From: Burkholderiales bacterium
GTDB taxonomy: Bacteria > Pseudomonadota > Gammaproteobacteria > Burkholderiales > Burkholderiaceae_C
Assembly: GCA_028869005.1 (NCBI GenBank)
Contig: JAGWTJ010000004.1
Span: 1-37,613 of the forward strand
DNA: 37,613 nt
Direction of reading: 5' to 3'
Shown: piece after piece, positions 24,848-35,000 of the stretch
Position numbering within the stretch: the stretch's first letter is position 1
Layout: each line of letters opens with the position of its first letter
Notes under the pieces: model-generated
What the model was told of the DNA's origin: nothing
The model's database searches: none
The model's input: only the letters and a program-made list of their open reading frames with translations
Made by a program: the position numbers and the translations under genes

Positions 24848-25500
24848 GGCGCACTCACGCGCGCCGCGGCACGGCGCGCGCGCCAGGCGCCGGCCAGCGC
24901 GAGCACGCCGGGCAGGCCGATCATCAGCCAGACGATGATCGAGAAGTGGGCCTGCACCCAAGGCAGGTTGCCGAACAGGTAGCCGGCCAGCACCACGCTC
25001 GCCACCCACAGGCCGCCGCCGGTCACGTCATAGAGCGTGAAGCGGCGCCGCGTCATCGCCGCCACGCCGGCGACGAAGGGTGCGAAGGTGCGCAGGAACG
25101 GCATGAAGCGCGCCGCCACCAGCGTGATGCCGCCGTAGCGCTCGTAGAAGGCATGCGCCTGCTCGAAGGCACGGCGGTTGAACCAGCGGCTGTGCTCCCA
25201 TTGCCACACGCGCGGGCCGACGGCGCGGCCGATCGTGTAGTTGGTCTGGTTGCCCGCCACCGCCGCCAGCCAGAGCAGCCCGATCGACGGCGCCAGGTGC
25301 ATCAGGCCGACGCCGCACAGCGCGCCGACGACGAACAGCATCGAGTCGCCGGGCAGGAACGGCATCACGACCAGGCCGGTCTCGACGAAGATGATCGCGA
25401 ACAGCAGCGCGTAGACCCAGGCGCCGTGCGCGAGCACGAATTCGCGCAAATGGCGGTCGACGTGCAGCACGAAGTCGACCAGCGGCAGCAGGACATCCAT
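24844..25500 (-). CDS. DedA-family inner-membrane protein
   Basis: A 218-residue polytopic protein of the DedA (VTT/SNARE-associated) family, whose members flip or recycle phospholipid and undecaprenyl carriers and support envelope homeostasis. Visible signatures are FVETGLVVMPFLPGDSMLFVVGAL (about 40-63, the conserved E and PGD), NYTIGRAVGPR, and FYERYGGITLVAARFMPFLRTFAPFVAGVAAM (about 118-149, the R-x-P re-entrant region). About five hydrophobic segments are present. The start is ATG 25500, and the stop overlaps the oxyR start. The 119 bp to recG upstream include a tandem duplication. Confidence 0.93.
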   Translation of the reverse strand: MDVLLPLVDFVLHVDRHLREFVLAHGAWVYALLFAIIFVETGLVVMPFLPGDSMLFVVGALCGVGLMHLAPSIGLLWLAAVAGNQTNYTIGRAVGPRVWQWEHSRWFNRRAFEQAHAFYERYGGITLVAARFMPFLRTFAPFVAGVAAMTRRRFTLYDVTGGGLWVASVVLAGYLFGNLPWVQAHFSIIVWLMIGLPGVLALAGAWRARRAAARVSAP

Positions 25501-25600
25501 CGCGCGATTATCGAGGGGCGCCGGGCAGGCCCGTTGCGGACCACGCGGGCCACGCGGGCCGTGCGAAGCGGCGTGCGGTGCGAGGCAGCGCGAACCCCGC

Positions 25601-25634
25601 GCTCAGGCCTTCATGACGCTCAGGCCTTCATGAA
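25601..25634. repeat. 17-bp tandem duplication at the recG stop
   Basis: The unit GCTCAGGCCTTCATGA(C) occurs at 25601-25617 and again from 25618, so the last codons and the stop of recG (read on the minus strand as ...MKA-stop) are duplicated directly after the gene. The extra copy is untranslated. The near-identical copies suggest a recent slippage event. Confidence 0.8.
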
Positions 25635-27692
25635 CTCGGCGCGCCCACCCAGCCAGCGCTGCACATGCGCCGCCGCCGCCTCGGGTTGCTCGCGCAGCAG
25701 GCGCGGCGCGAGCGCGCGTGCCGCGTCGAGCAGCGCGGCGTCGCCGTCGATGTCGGCAAAGCGCAGCAGCGCGTCGCCGCTCTGGCGCGCGCCCATGAAC
25801 TCGCCGGGACCGCGCAGGGCGAGGTCGCGCCGTGCGATCTCGAAGCCGTCGCTGGTCTCGGTCATCGCGCGCAGGCGCTGCTTGGCGGTGGCCGACAGCG
25901 GCGCGGCGTACAGCAGCACGCACACGCTGGCCGCCGCGCCGCGCCCGACGCGGCCGCGCAACTGGTGCAGTTGCGCCAGCCCGAAGCGCTCGGCGTGCTC
26001 GATCACCATCAGGCTGGCGGCCGGCACGTCGACGCCGACCTCGATCACGGTGGTGGCCACCAGCACGCGCAGCTCGCCGCACGTGAAGCGCGCCATCACC
26101 GCCGCCTTCTCCGCGGCGCCCAGGCGCCCGTGCAGCAGGCCGACCGCCGTGCCGGGCAACGCCGCGGCCAGTTCGGCGTGGGTGGCAGTGGCGTTCTGCA
26201 GATCGACATGCTCGCTTTCCTCGACCAGCGGGCAGACCCAGTAGACCTGACGCGCAGCCCCCGCGGCGAGTTCGTCGCGGATGCGCGCCACCACCTGCGC
26301 GCGCTTGTCTTCACCGAACAGGCGCGTCACCACCGGCTTGCGGCCGGGCGGCAGTTCGTCGATGGTGCTCACGTCGAGGTCGGCGAAGTAGCTCATCGCC
26401 AGCGTGCGCGGGATCGGCGTCGCGCTCATCATCAGCAGGTGCGGCTCGAGCTGCTGCTGGTCGAGCTTGTCGCGCAGCGCCAGCCGTTGCGCGACGCCGA
26501 AGCGGTGCTGCTCGTCGACCACCGCCAGTCCGAGACGCGCGAACACCACGTCGCGCTGGATCACGGCGTGCGTGCCGACGACGAGCGCGGCCGCGCCCGA
26601 GGCCACCTGCGCGAGCGCCTCGGCACGCGCGCGGCCCTTGCGGCTGCCGCTGAGCCACGCCACCTGCACGCCGAGCGGCCGCAGCCAGTCGACGAGCTTG
26701 CGCAGATGCTGTTCGGCGAGCAACTCGGTGGGCGCCATCAGCGCGCACTGCCAGCCGGCGTCGATGGCGCGCGCGGCGGCCAGCGCCGCCACCACCGTCT
26801 TGCCCGAGCCGACGTCGCCCTGCAGCAGCCGGTGCATCGGCTGCGCGCGCGCCAGATCGCGCTCGATCTCGGCCGCCACGCGCCGCTGCGCCGCGGTGAG
26901 GCGAAACGGCAAGGCGGCGGCCAGCGCGTCGTACAGCGCGCCGCTACGCGCCGCCAGCGCCGGTGCGCGCAACGCGGCGCGCGCGCTCTGCGCCTGGCCC
27001 TGCGCGAGCTGCTGGGCGAGCAGTTCCTCGAACTTCAGCCGTTGCCACGCCGGGTGGCTGCGGTCTTCGAGCGCGGCCAGCGGCTGGCCGGGCACCGGGT
27101 GGTGCAGCATCTGCAGCGCATCGCGCAGACTCGGCAGCGCCGCCAGCTCGGGCGGCAGCAGCGCGTCGGGCCACAGCGCGGCCAGCGGCGCGCGCGCGAG
27201 CGCCGCTTCGACCGCCTTGCGCAGATAGGCCTGCGGCAGTTGCGCGCTCGCCGGATAGACCGGCGTGAGCGCGCTCGGCAGCGGCGTGTCGGGTGCCACC
27301 GCGCGCACCGTCGGATGCACCATCTCGCGCCCGAGCAGGCCGGCGCGCACCTCGCCCAGCACGCGCAGCAGCCGGCCTGCACCCATCTGCCTTTGCTGCG
27401 AAGGGTAGAAATGCAGGAAGCGCAGCACGAGCTCGCCGCTGGCATCGGCCAGCCACACGACGAGCTGGCGGCGGCTGCGCGTCTCGATGCGCGCGTCGCG
27501 CACCACGCCCTGCACCTGAGCGTGCTCGCCGTCGTGCAGCGCGGCGATCGGCACCAGGCGCGTCTCGTCCTCGTAGCGCAGCGGCAGGTGCAGCGCGAGG
27601 TCGATGTCGCGCACCAGGCCGAGCTTGCGCAGTGCGCGCGCGGGAGCGCTGAGCGCAGGTCGTGCCGGCGACGGTGACGGCGGGGCGGACAT
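25620..27692 (-). CDS. recG: ATP-dependent DNA helicase RecG
   Basis: A 690-residue RecG helicase that remodels stalled replication forks and Holliday junctions. The N-terminal wedge/OB domain is at about 1-270 ([24 protein letters not shown]). Helicase motif I is [18 protein letters not shown], Ia is [13 protein letters not shown] is [13 protein letters not shown] (DEQH), III is [14 protein letters not shown], with the C-terminal TRG-type region [25 protein letters not shown] 27692 is chosen because the upstream residues of the open frame are Arg/Ala-rich and unlike the family. It is divergent from queA across 85 bp. Downstream are dedA and oxyR. Confidence 0.96.
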   Translation of the reverse strand: MSAPPSPSPARPALSAPARALRKLGLVRDIDLALHLPLRYEDETRLVPIAALHDGEHAQVQGVVRDARIETRSRRQLVVWLADASGELVLRFLHFYPSQQRQMGAGRLLRVLGEVRAGLLGREMVHPTVRAVAPDTPLPSALTPVYPASAQLPQAYLRKAVEAALARAPLAALWPDALLPPELAALPSLRDALQMLHHPVPGQPLAALEDRSHPAWQRLKFEELLAQQLAQGQAQSARAALRAPALAARSGALYDALAAALPFRLTAAQRRVAAEIERDLARAQPMHRLLQGDVGSGKTVVAALAAARAIDAGWQCALMAPTELLAEQHLRKLVDWLRPLGVQVAWLSGSRKGRARAEALAQVASGAAALVVGTHAVIQRDVVFARLGLAVVDEQHRFGVAQRLALRDKLDQQQLEPHLLMMSATPIPRTLAMSYFADLDVSTIDELPPGRKPVVTRLFGEDKRAQVVARIRDELAAGAARQVYWVCPLVEESEHVDLQNATATHAELAAALPGTAVGLLHGRLGAAEKAAVMARFTCGELRVLVATTVIEVGVDVPAASLMVIEHAERFGLAQLHQLRGRVGRGAAASVCVLLYAAPLSATAKQRLRAMTETSDGFEIARRDLALRGPGEFMGARQSGDALLRFADIDGDAALLDAARALAPRLLREQPEAAAAHVQRWLGGRAEFMKA

Positions 27693-27777
27693 GGAACAAT
27701 TCTCGCCGTCCGCAGCGGCGCCGCTCGCTCGCGACGCGCGTCGCACGTCGCGGATCCCACTTGCCCCCGGTTCACCG

Positions 27778-28827
27778 ATGCCTCGCTACACCACCGCGGA
27801 TTTCGACTTCGATCTGCCGCGCGAGCTGATCGCGCAGCATCCCGCAGCCGAGCGCAGTGCGGCGCGCCTGCTCGACGGTCGCAACGCGTTGCCGGTCGAC
27901 CGCGTCTTTCACGAGTTGCCGGCGCTGCTCGCTCCGGGCGACCTGCTGGTGTTCAACGACACGCGCGTCGTCAAGGCACGGCTGCTCGGCGCCAAGACCA
28001 GCGGCGGCGCGGTCGAGGTGTTGGTCGAGCGCGTGCTGCCGGGCCCGCCCGCCAACGAGGTGCTGGCCCATCTGCGCGCGAGCAAGTCGCCGCGGCCCGG
28101 CAGCGTGCTGCGCCTGGCCGACGCCTTCGACGCCGAGGTGCTGGGCCGCGGCGGTCCGGACGGCGCGCTGTTTCGCCTGCGCTGGCCCGACGACCCGTTC
28201 GCGCTGATGGCGCGTCACGGCCATGTGCCGCTGCCGCCGTACGTCGAGCACGGCGACAGCGCCGACGACGAGCGCCGCTACCAGACGGTGTTCGCGGCGC
28301 GTCCCGGCGCCGTCGCGGCGCCGACCGCAGCGCTGCACTTCGACGCGGGCGTGCTCGCCGCCCTCGACGCGCGCGGCGTGCGCCGCGCCGCCATCACGCT
28401 GCACGTCGGCGCCGGCACCTTCCAGCCGGTGCGCGTCGAAGACCTTACCGCGCACCGCATGCACAGCGAGTGGTTCGAGGTCGGCGCCGACAGCGCCGCC
28501 GCCATCGCCGCCACGCGCGCCGCCGGGGGACGCATCGTGGCCGTCGGCACGACCTCGCTGCGTGCGCTCGAAGCGGCCGCGCTGCGCTTGCCGGACGGCA
28601 CCGTGCAGCCGTGCCGCGGCGACACGGACCTCTTCATCACGCCGGGGTTCGAGTTCCGCGCCGTCGATCTGCTGCTCACCAACTTCCACCTGCCGCGCAG
28701 CACGCTGTTGATGCTGGTGGCCGCCTTCACCGGCTTCGAGCACATGCAGGCGCTGTACCGGCACGCCGTCGAGGCACGCTACCGCTTCTTCAGCTACGGC
28801 GACGCGATGCTGCTGGCGCGCGCCTGA
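27778..28827 (+). CDS. queA: tRNA preQ1(34) S-adenosylmethionine ribosyltransferase-isomerase
   Basis: A 349-residue QueA that converts preQ1 in the tRNA anticodon to epoxyqueuosine using the ribosyl part of SAM. The start matches the family: [29 protein letters not shown]. Other signatures are [28 protein letters not shown] (about 58-85), [42 protein letters not shown], and the terminal [28 protein letters not shown]. Length is typical. tgt follows after 111 bp, forming the queuosine pair. Confidence 0.97.
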   Translation: MPRYTTADFDFDLPRELIAQHPAAERSAARLLDGRNALPVDRVFHELPALLAPGDLLVFNDTRVVKARLLGAKTSGGAVEVLVERVLPGPPANEVLAHLRASKSPRPGSVLRLADAFDAEVLGRGGPDGALFRLRWPDDPFALMARHGHVPLPPYVEHGDSADDERRYQTVFAARPGAVAAPTAALHFDAGVLAALDARGVRRAAITLHVGAGTFQPVRVEDLTAHRMHSEWFEVGADSAAAIAATRAAGGRIVAVGTTSLRALEAAALRLPDGTVQPCRGDTDLFITPGFEFRAVDLLLTNFHLPRSTLLMLVAAFTGFEHMQALYRHAVEARYRFFSYGDAMLLARA

Positions 28828-30102
<1,275 letters not shown>

Positions 30103-30108
30103 CGCCGC

Positions 30109-30969
30109 TCAGCGTGCGCGCGAGCATTCGACGACGCCCTTGGCGCCGTCGAACTGCGCCAGCGCCTGCGCCAGCCACGGCAGCAGCGGCGTGAGCGTGG
30201 CGCGCAGCGTGTGCGGCGGGTTGGCCACGAAGACGCTGCTGCCCATCATGCCGAAGCCGCGCGCGTCGGCTTGCGCCACAGTCAAACGAGCGTGCAGCCA
30301 GCCCTTCTTGGCCTGCGCGTCGGCGGCGGCCTGCAGCCGCTTGGGCAGGCGTGCCGCCTCCACGAGCTGCAGCTGCGGCAGCCAGACGATGACCACCGCC
30401 TCGGCAAAGCGCGTGAGTGCCTCGCGCAGCGCGGCCAGCGCGCGTGCGTAGTCGGTCTTGATCTCGTACGGCGGGTCGATCAGCACGACGCCTCGCCGCG
30501 TCGGCGGCGGCAGCACCGACTTGAGCGCCTCGAAGCCGTCGGCGGCGCGCACCTGCACGCCGGGCTCGTCGCCTAGCCACGAGGCGAGGATGCGCGCGTC
30601 GGTGGGATGCAGCTCGAACAGCCGCAACTGGTCCTGCGGCCGCATCAGCAGGTGCGCGATGGCGGGCGAGCCCGGGTACTGCCGCAGCGCGCCGCCGCCG
30701 TTGAAGCGGCGCACCAGATCGACGTAGCGGCGCACCGGCGCCGGTGCGGCGGCGGCGCGCTCAGCGAGGCGTGCGATGCCGCTTTCGAACTCGCGCCGCT
30801 TGCCGGCCTGTTCGCCCTCGAGCGAATAGCCGCCCGCGCCGGCGTGCGTGTCGACATAGCGCCAGCCCGCCGGCTTGTCGTTCATGTACGTGAGCACTTC
30901 GGCGAGCACGAGGTGCTTGAGCACGTCGGCATGATTGCCGGCGTGAAAGCCGTGGCGGTAGGCGAGCAT
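30109..30969 (-). CDS. rlmJ: 23S rRNA (adenine(2030)-N6)-methyltransferase RlmJ
   Basis: A 286-residue RlmJ (YhiR, ComJ-like) that methylates A2030 of 23S rRNA using SAM. The family start is MLAYRHGFHAGNHADVLKH. Motif I is YVDTHAGAGGYSL (about 38-50). The catalytic motif IV is VVLIDPPYEIKTDY (DPPY). ARGFGMMGSSVFVANPPH near the C-terminus also matches. Length matches E. coli (280). It is convergent with tgt and lies 74 bp downstream of the DUF1330 gene on the same strand. Confidence 0.95.
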   Translation of the reverse strand: MLAYRHGFHAGNHADVLKHLVLAEVLTYMNDKPAGWRYVDTHAGAGGYSLEGEQAGKRREFESGIARLAERAAAAPAPVRRYVDLVRRFNGGGALRQYPGSPAIAHLLMRPQDQLRLFELHPTDARILASWLGDEPGVQVRAADGFEALKSVLPPPTRRGVVLIDPPYEIKTDYARALAALREALTRFAEAVVIVWLPQLQLVEAARLPKRLQAAADAQAKKGWLHARLTVAQADARGFGMMGSSVFVANPPHTLRATLTPLLPWLAQALAQFDGAKGVVECSRAR

Positions 30970-31043
30970 GGCCGCACTGTGCCATGCCTGGCCGCGCGGT
31001 CGGCAACTCCGGAGTCAGCGGCGTCGGCGGCAACCCGCCGGCG

Positions 31044-31331
31044 CTATGCCTCGTAGCACGACAGCACGACGTCCGCGGCCTGCAGCCGCAGCGGGATCAA
31101 AGCCTGGTAGGCGGGCGAGGCGAACCAGGCGTCGGCATCGGCCGCCGAAGCAAAGCGGATAACGACGATGTCCGGATGCGGCTGCGCGCCGCCCAGCGCC
31201 GCCACCCGCGTGCCGCGAAAGACCAGTTCCGCACCCCACGGCGCCAGCGTCTGCGGCACCCGGCTGCGGTACTCGGCCCAGCGCGCCTCGTCCTTCACCG
31301 CGATGTGACCGACGACATAGGCGTGCGACAT
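31044..31331 (-). CDS. DUF1330 family protein
   Basis: A 95-residue cytoplasmic protein of the DUF1330 family (ferredoxin-like dimeric alpha/beta-barrel fold, function unknown). Pattern: AYVVGHIAVKDEARWAEYRSRVPQTL (about 4-29), GAELVFRGTRVAALGG, VVIRFASAADADAWFASPAYQALIPLR (about 56-82), the standard DUF1330 ending. The start is ATG 31331. It is flanked on the same strand by a small membrane protein 43 bp upstream and rlmJ 74 bp downstream. Confidence 0.9.
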   Translation of the reverse strand: MSHAYVVGHIAVKDEARWAEYRSRVPQTLAPWGAELVFRGTRVAALGGAQPHPDIVVIRFASAADADAWFASPAYQALIPLRLQAADVVLSCYEA

Positions 31332-31374
31332 GGGCGTCGGCTCCGTTGGCGACAAGGGCGATGCGTGGCGCAGG

Positions 31375-31680
31375 CTACATGCGCAGCAGGCGCACCGTGA
31401 GGTACAGCAGCAGCACGAACACGATCCAGCCCCAGACCGTCGACCGCGAGCGCGGCACCTCGCCCGGTGAGAGCGCGCTGTCGAACGCGGGGGTGACGTG
31501 GCCCGGGCCGGGCGCCGGCTTCGGCCCCAAGCTTGCGGAGGCCGGTGTCTCGGCACGTCGGGCCTCGGCACGCGCGGTCACGCCACGTCCGCCGAGCAGC
31601 AGCCGCAGCGCTTCGAGCGGCTGCCGTCGCTCGAGCGCGGCCAGCACGTCGGGCGGCAGAGGCGGGGGTGGTGAGGCCAT
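31375..31680 (-). CDS. Small tail-anchored protein of unknown function
   Basis: A 101-residue protein. The N-terminus MASPPPPLPPDVLAALERRQPLEALRLLL (1-29) forms a short helical segment reminiscent of the first helix of a bL12 C-terminal-like domain. A Pro/Ala linker follows (about 35-75), and the protein ends in one hydrophobic helix, WGWIVFVLLLYLTVRLL (about 83-99), just before the terminus. It is likely anchored in the inner membrane by its tail. GGAG nine bases before ATG 31680 supports the start. It lies in a same-strand run between DUF2164 and DUF1330 genes. Confidence 0.7.
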   Translation of the reverse strand: MASPPPPLPPDVLAALERRQPLEALRLLLGGRGVTARAEARRAETPASASLGPKPAPGPGHVTPAFDSALSPGEVPRSRSTVWGWIVFVLLLYLTVRLLRM

Positions 31681-31728
31681 GGCGCAACGCTCCGGGATCG
31701 CGACGTTAGCCGATCATGGGCGCAGTCG

Positions 31729-32004
31729 TCAGCGCCGGCCGCCCTTCGCCGGCGGCTGCCGTCGCCGCCAGTACTGGAAGGCTTCCTCGTTGAACTCGAT
31801 GTCGAGTTCCTGCACGCGCTCGAGCAGCTGCTCCTGCACCCGCTGCACCGCCTGGTTGTAGATGAGCGGACCGATCTCCTCGACGATGAAACCGAGCAGC
31901 GCCCCCGCGGCGATGTTGCCGATGCGCTGGTCGAGTTCCTCCTGGAAGTAGCGCTCGATCGATGCCACGGCCTGGGCGCGCGCCTCGCGAGTCAGTTCGA
32001 TCAT
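31729..32004 (-). CDS. DUF2164 family protein
   Basis: A 91-residue acidic helical protein matching DUF2164 in IERYFQEELDQRIGNIAAGALLGFIVEEIGPLIYNQAVQRVQEQL (about 16-60). Function unknown. The C-terminus is basic (YWRRRQPPAKGGRR). ATG 32004 has GGAG eight bases upstream and begins at the family N-terminus (MIELTREARAQAV). An in-frame ATG at 32034 would add ten residues. It lies 71 bp downstream of the giant CHAT-TIR gene on the same strand; cotranscription is possible but unproven. Confidence 0.83.
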   Translation of the reverse strand: MIELTREARAQAVASIERYFQEELDQRIGNIAAGALLGFIVEEIGPLIYNQAVQRVQEQLLERVQELDIEFNEEAFQYWRRRQPPAKGGRR

Positions 32005-32075
32005 CTTCGGGTCTCCGTGCGATGGGGCAAGCATGGCACGCGGCGGATTCGATGTCAGGATGCTGATGGGGCCGG

Positions 32076-35000
32076 CTATGTGGAAGGGGCGGGGGGTGCA
32101 GGCGACGCAGGCGGTGCAGGCGGGCTGCGCGTCGCGTCGGCGGCGAAGATCTGCGCCAGCAGCGCGTCGTTGAAGTGCAGACCGCGCAGCGCAGCGGGCG
32201 GCAGCGGGATCGGCGGGCCCTCGATCGGTACCGGCTGGATCGCCGGCGGATCGTCGTCGTGCCCGTGCTTGCGCGCCAGCGCGTAGTCGATCTCCTTACC
32301 CACCCAGACCGAGTCGCGCGCCGCGCTCGACCAGAACAGCATGAAGACGTCGCAGTCGTCGATCTCGGTGTACAGGCGCCGCTCCCAGCGCTCGCCCGGG
32401 TCGAGGTCGAGCACGTCCTGGAACACCGTGAGGCCGGCGATCTTGAAGGCCTGCACGCGGCGCAGCACCTCGGCGCGGTCCTTCGACGCGTAGGACACGA
32501 AGGCGCGCCGGTAGCGCACGCCCTGCGTCTGGCGCACGGCGGCCGGCTCGGCGCTGCTGCCGGCGGCGGCCACCGCGACCTGGAAACGCAGGGTGCCGAC
32601 CGGCGCACCGTCGATCGCGAAGCGCAGGCGTCCGGTGACGTTGCCGGCGGCGTCGCCCGCGGCGTCGGCCGGCACCGCGACCTCGAACTGCACATTGGCG
32701 GCGCGGCTCCTCCAGACCACCCAGGCGTCGGCTTCGGCGACGACGAAGCCGGGCATCTCGAGATGCAGATCGACGCGCGCCCCCGGTGCGAGGTCCAGCG
32801 GCAGCGACCAGGTCTGGCGACGCCCGGCCGTGGCGTCGGCCTGGCGCGCGCGCGCGTCGACCGCGTCGGCTTCGGGCGGCGGGTATAGGTAGACCTGCAC
32901 GATGAAGCTGGCGGCGCGTGCCACGCGCGGCGGGCAGAAGACGGCCGCGTCCACCGGCTCGGCTGCGGGCGTCGGCAGGGCGCGCGTCGGCGCGGTGGAG
33001 TTCGACGGGATCGACGGCGGCAGCGCCGCCGCGGCCGGTGCCGCGGCCGCAAGCTCCACAGGTGCGGCGCCCGCCGCTTCCGGCGCCGGTGGTGGCGGTG
33101 GCGGTGGCGGTGGCGGTGGCGGTGGCGGTGGCGGGGAGGGTGAGGGTGAGGGTGAGGGTGGCGGTGGCGATGCCGCTTCCGATGCCGCGTCAGCGGGCGC
33201 CACACGATCGTCGCGACCACGCGACTCGTTAGTCGGCTCCGCGATGAGCGCGAACGCCGGCGGCCTGGCGCGTTGGACATGGCCGCCCGCACCGGCGCGC
33301 TCAGCGGCCGCCGCGGCGTCTTCGCGGCCCGCATAGCCGGCGAGCTGCCGCCACAGCGTCGCGGCGGCAGCGCGCTCGGCGTCATCGCCGTGTCGCATCC
33401 AGGCGCCGAGCACGAGATCGGCCTGATCGGCCACCGACGCCCACCAGGCGGCGTTGTCGAGCCGCCCATGCAGGTCGGCCCAGGCCGCAGCCAGCACGGC
33501 CTGCTGCGACGCCAGGCGCGCAGCGGCCAGCGCGTCGTACAGCGCGAGATCTGCGCCGCCGACCTGGCTCCAGAAGTCGGGGTCGCGCTGCGACTTGTCG
33601 GCCAGGCTCGCCCGCGCCAGGCTGCGCACCGACGCCGCCAGCCGCAGCGGCTTGCCGGCAAGGCGCTGCAGCACGAGTTCGAGCGCAAGGCAGTTGAGCG
33701 CGGGATAGAAGACGTCGGCGACGCCGGCGCGGCGGGCCAGACGTAGCGCGTGCCGGTAGGCGTCGAGCGCGGCGCCTAGCGCGCGCCGCTCGGCGGCCGC
33801 GTCACCGGCCTGGCGTTCGATCAGCGCCAGCCGCTTGTGCGCCGAGCCGAGCAGGTTGAAACGCTCGGCGGTGGGCCGGCGCGCCGCGAGCGCCCGCAGG
33901 TCGGCGAGCGCCCTGGCGATGGCACGGTCGGCTTCGCGCGAACGCGCCGCGTGCCCGCCCGTCGCCGCGCCGGCCTGCGCGGTGGCCTGCGCCGCAGCCT
34001 GCGCCCAGGCGCGGCGCGCACGCAGGTTGGCCAGCATTTCCTCGGCACGCATCGAAGCCGAGCCGTCGTTGGCCTGCACGGCGCGTTCCAGCCAGGCGAT
34101 GGCGCGCTCGCAGCCGTCGGACGTCTCCCAGGCGACGGCGCGGCCGCCGTCGTCGGCCACCGCGGCCCAAGCGACGCCGAAGGCCTCGGCGACGGCGCCA
34201 ATCGCATCCCAGGCCGCATCGAAGCGTGCCTCGAGCTGGCGCAGCTTCGGTCCCTGTTCGGCGGCGCGCTTGCCCATGAAGCGCGACTGCACCGCCAGCG
34301 TCTCGAGCGCCAGCGCCAGCGCCGCCGGCGAGGCGATGGCGGCGAACTCGTCGCCCTCGGTGCGCGGCGCCTGCGCGTCGGCGCCGGCACGGCGAAACAC
34401 CCAGTTCGGATCGCCGTAGCACTGGTAGGCGGCCCAGGTCTTGCCCTGCGGCGCGCTGCGCCAGCAGGCTTCGCGCGCGCGGCTGACGGCATCGATGAAG
34501 CGCGCATGGCGCTGCGTCAGCTCGGCGTAGAAGGTGCGCGCGAAGACCAGCGCCGGCGTGTCGTCGACGGCCCAGCCGGCGGCCACCACGCAGCGCACGC
34601 CGATGGCGATGAGCGCATCGGCGATGTTCGCCGCGAACGCCGACGGGTCGCCGCCGCCGAGCACCTGCGCGCTGCCGAACGCCCCCAGATGGCAGCAGTT
34701 GAGGAAGACCAGCTCGGGCACCGTGTCCATCGCGCCGATCTCGGTGGCGCCGAGGAAGTGTCCGTTGCTGAGCACGACGCCGCGACCGCCGTCCTGCACC
34801 GACTCGCCGTGGCCGGCGATGTGCACGATGCGCCACGGCCGCTCGAGCAGGCCGCCGACCACGGTCGCCGCGTCCGGCTCGTCGACGAGCGCAAGCACGC
34901 GCTCGTAGGGCAGGCCGCCCTGCTCGGTGAGCGCGTCCTGCACGGCCAGCGCTTCGTCGCGCGCCGCCGGCAGCGGGCCGTAGCCGGAGCCGGCGTCGAC

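Noticed and set aside
33088-33172. Possible CRISPR-like array
   Set aside because: The units are contiguous hexamers without spacers and code for a proline linker within a gene.
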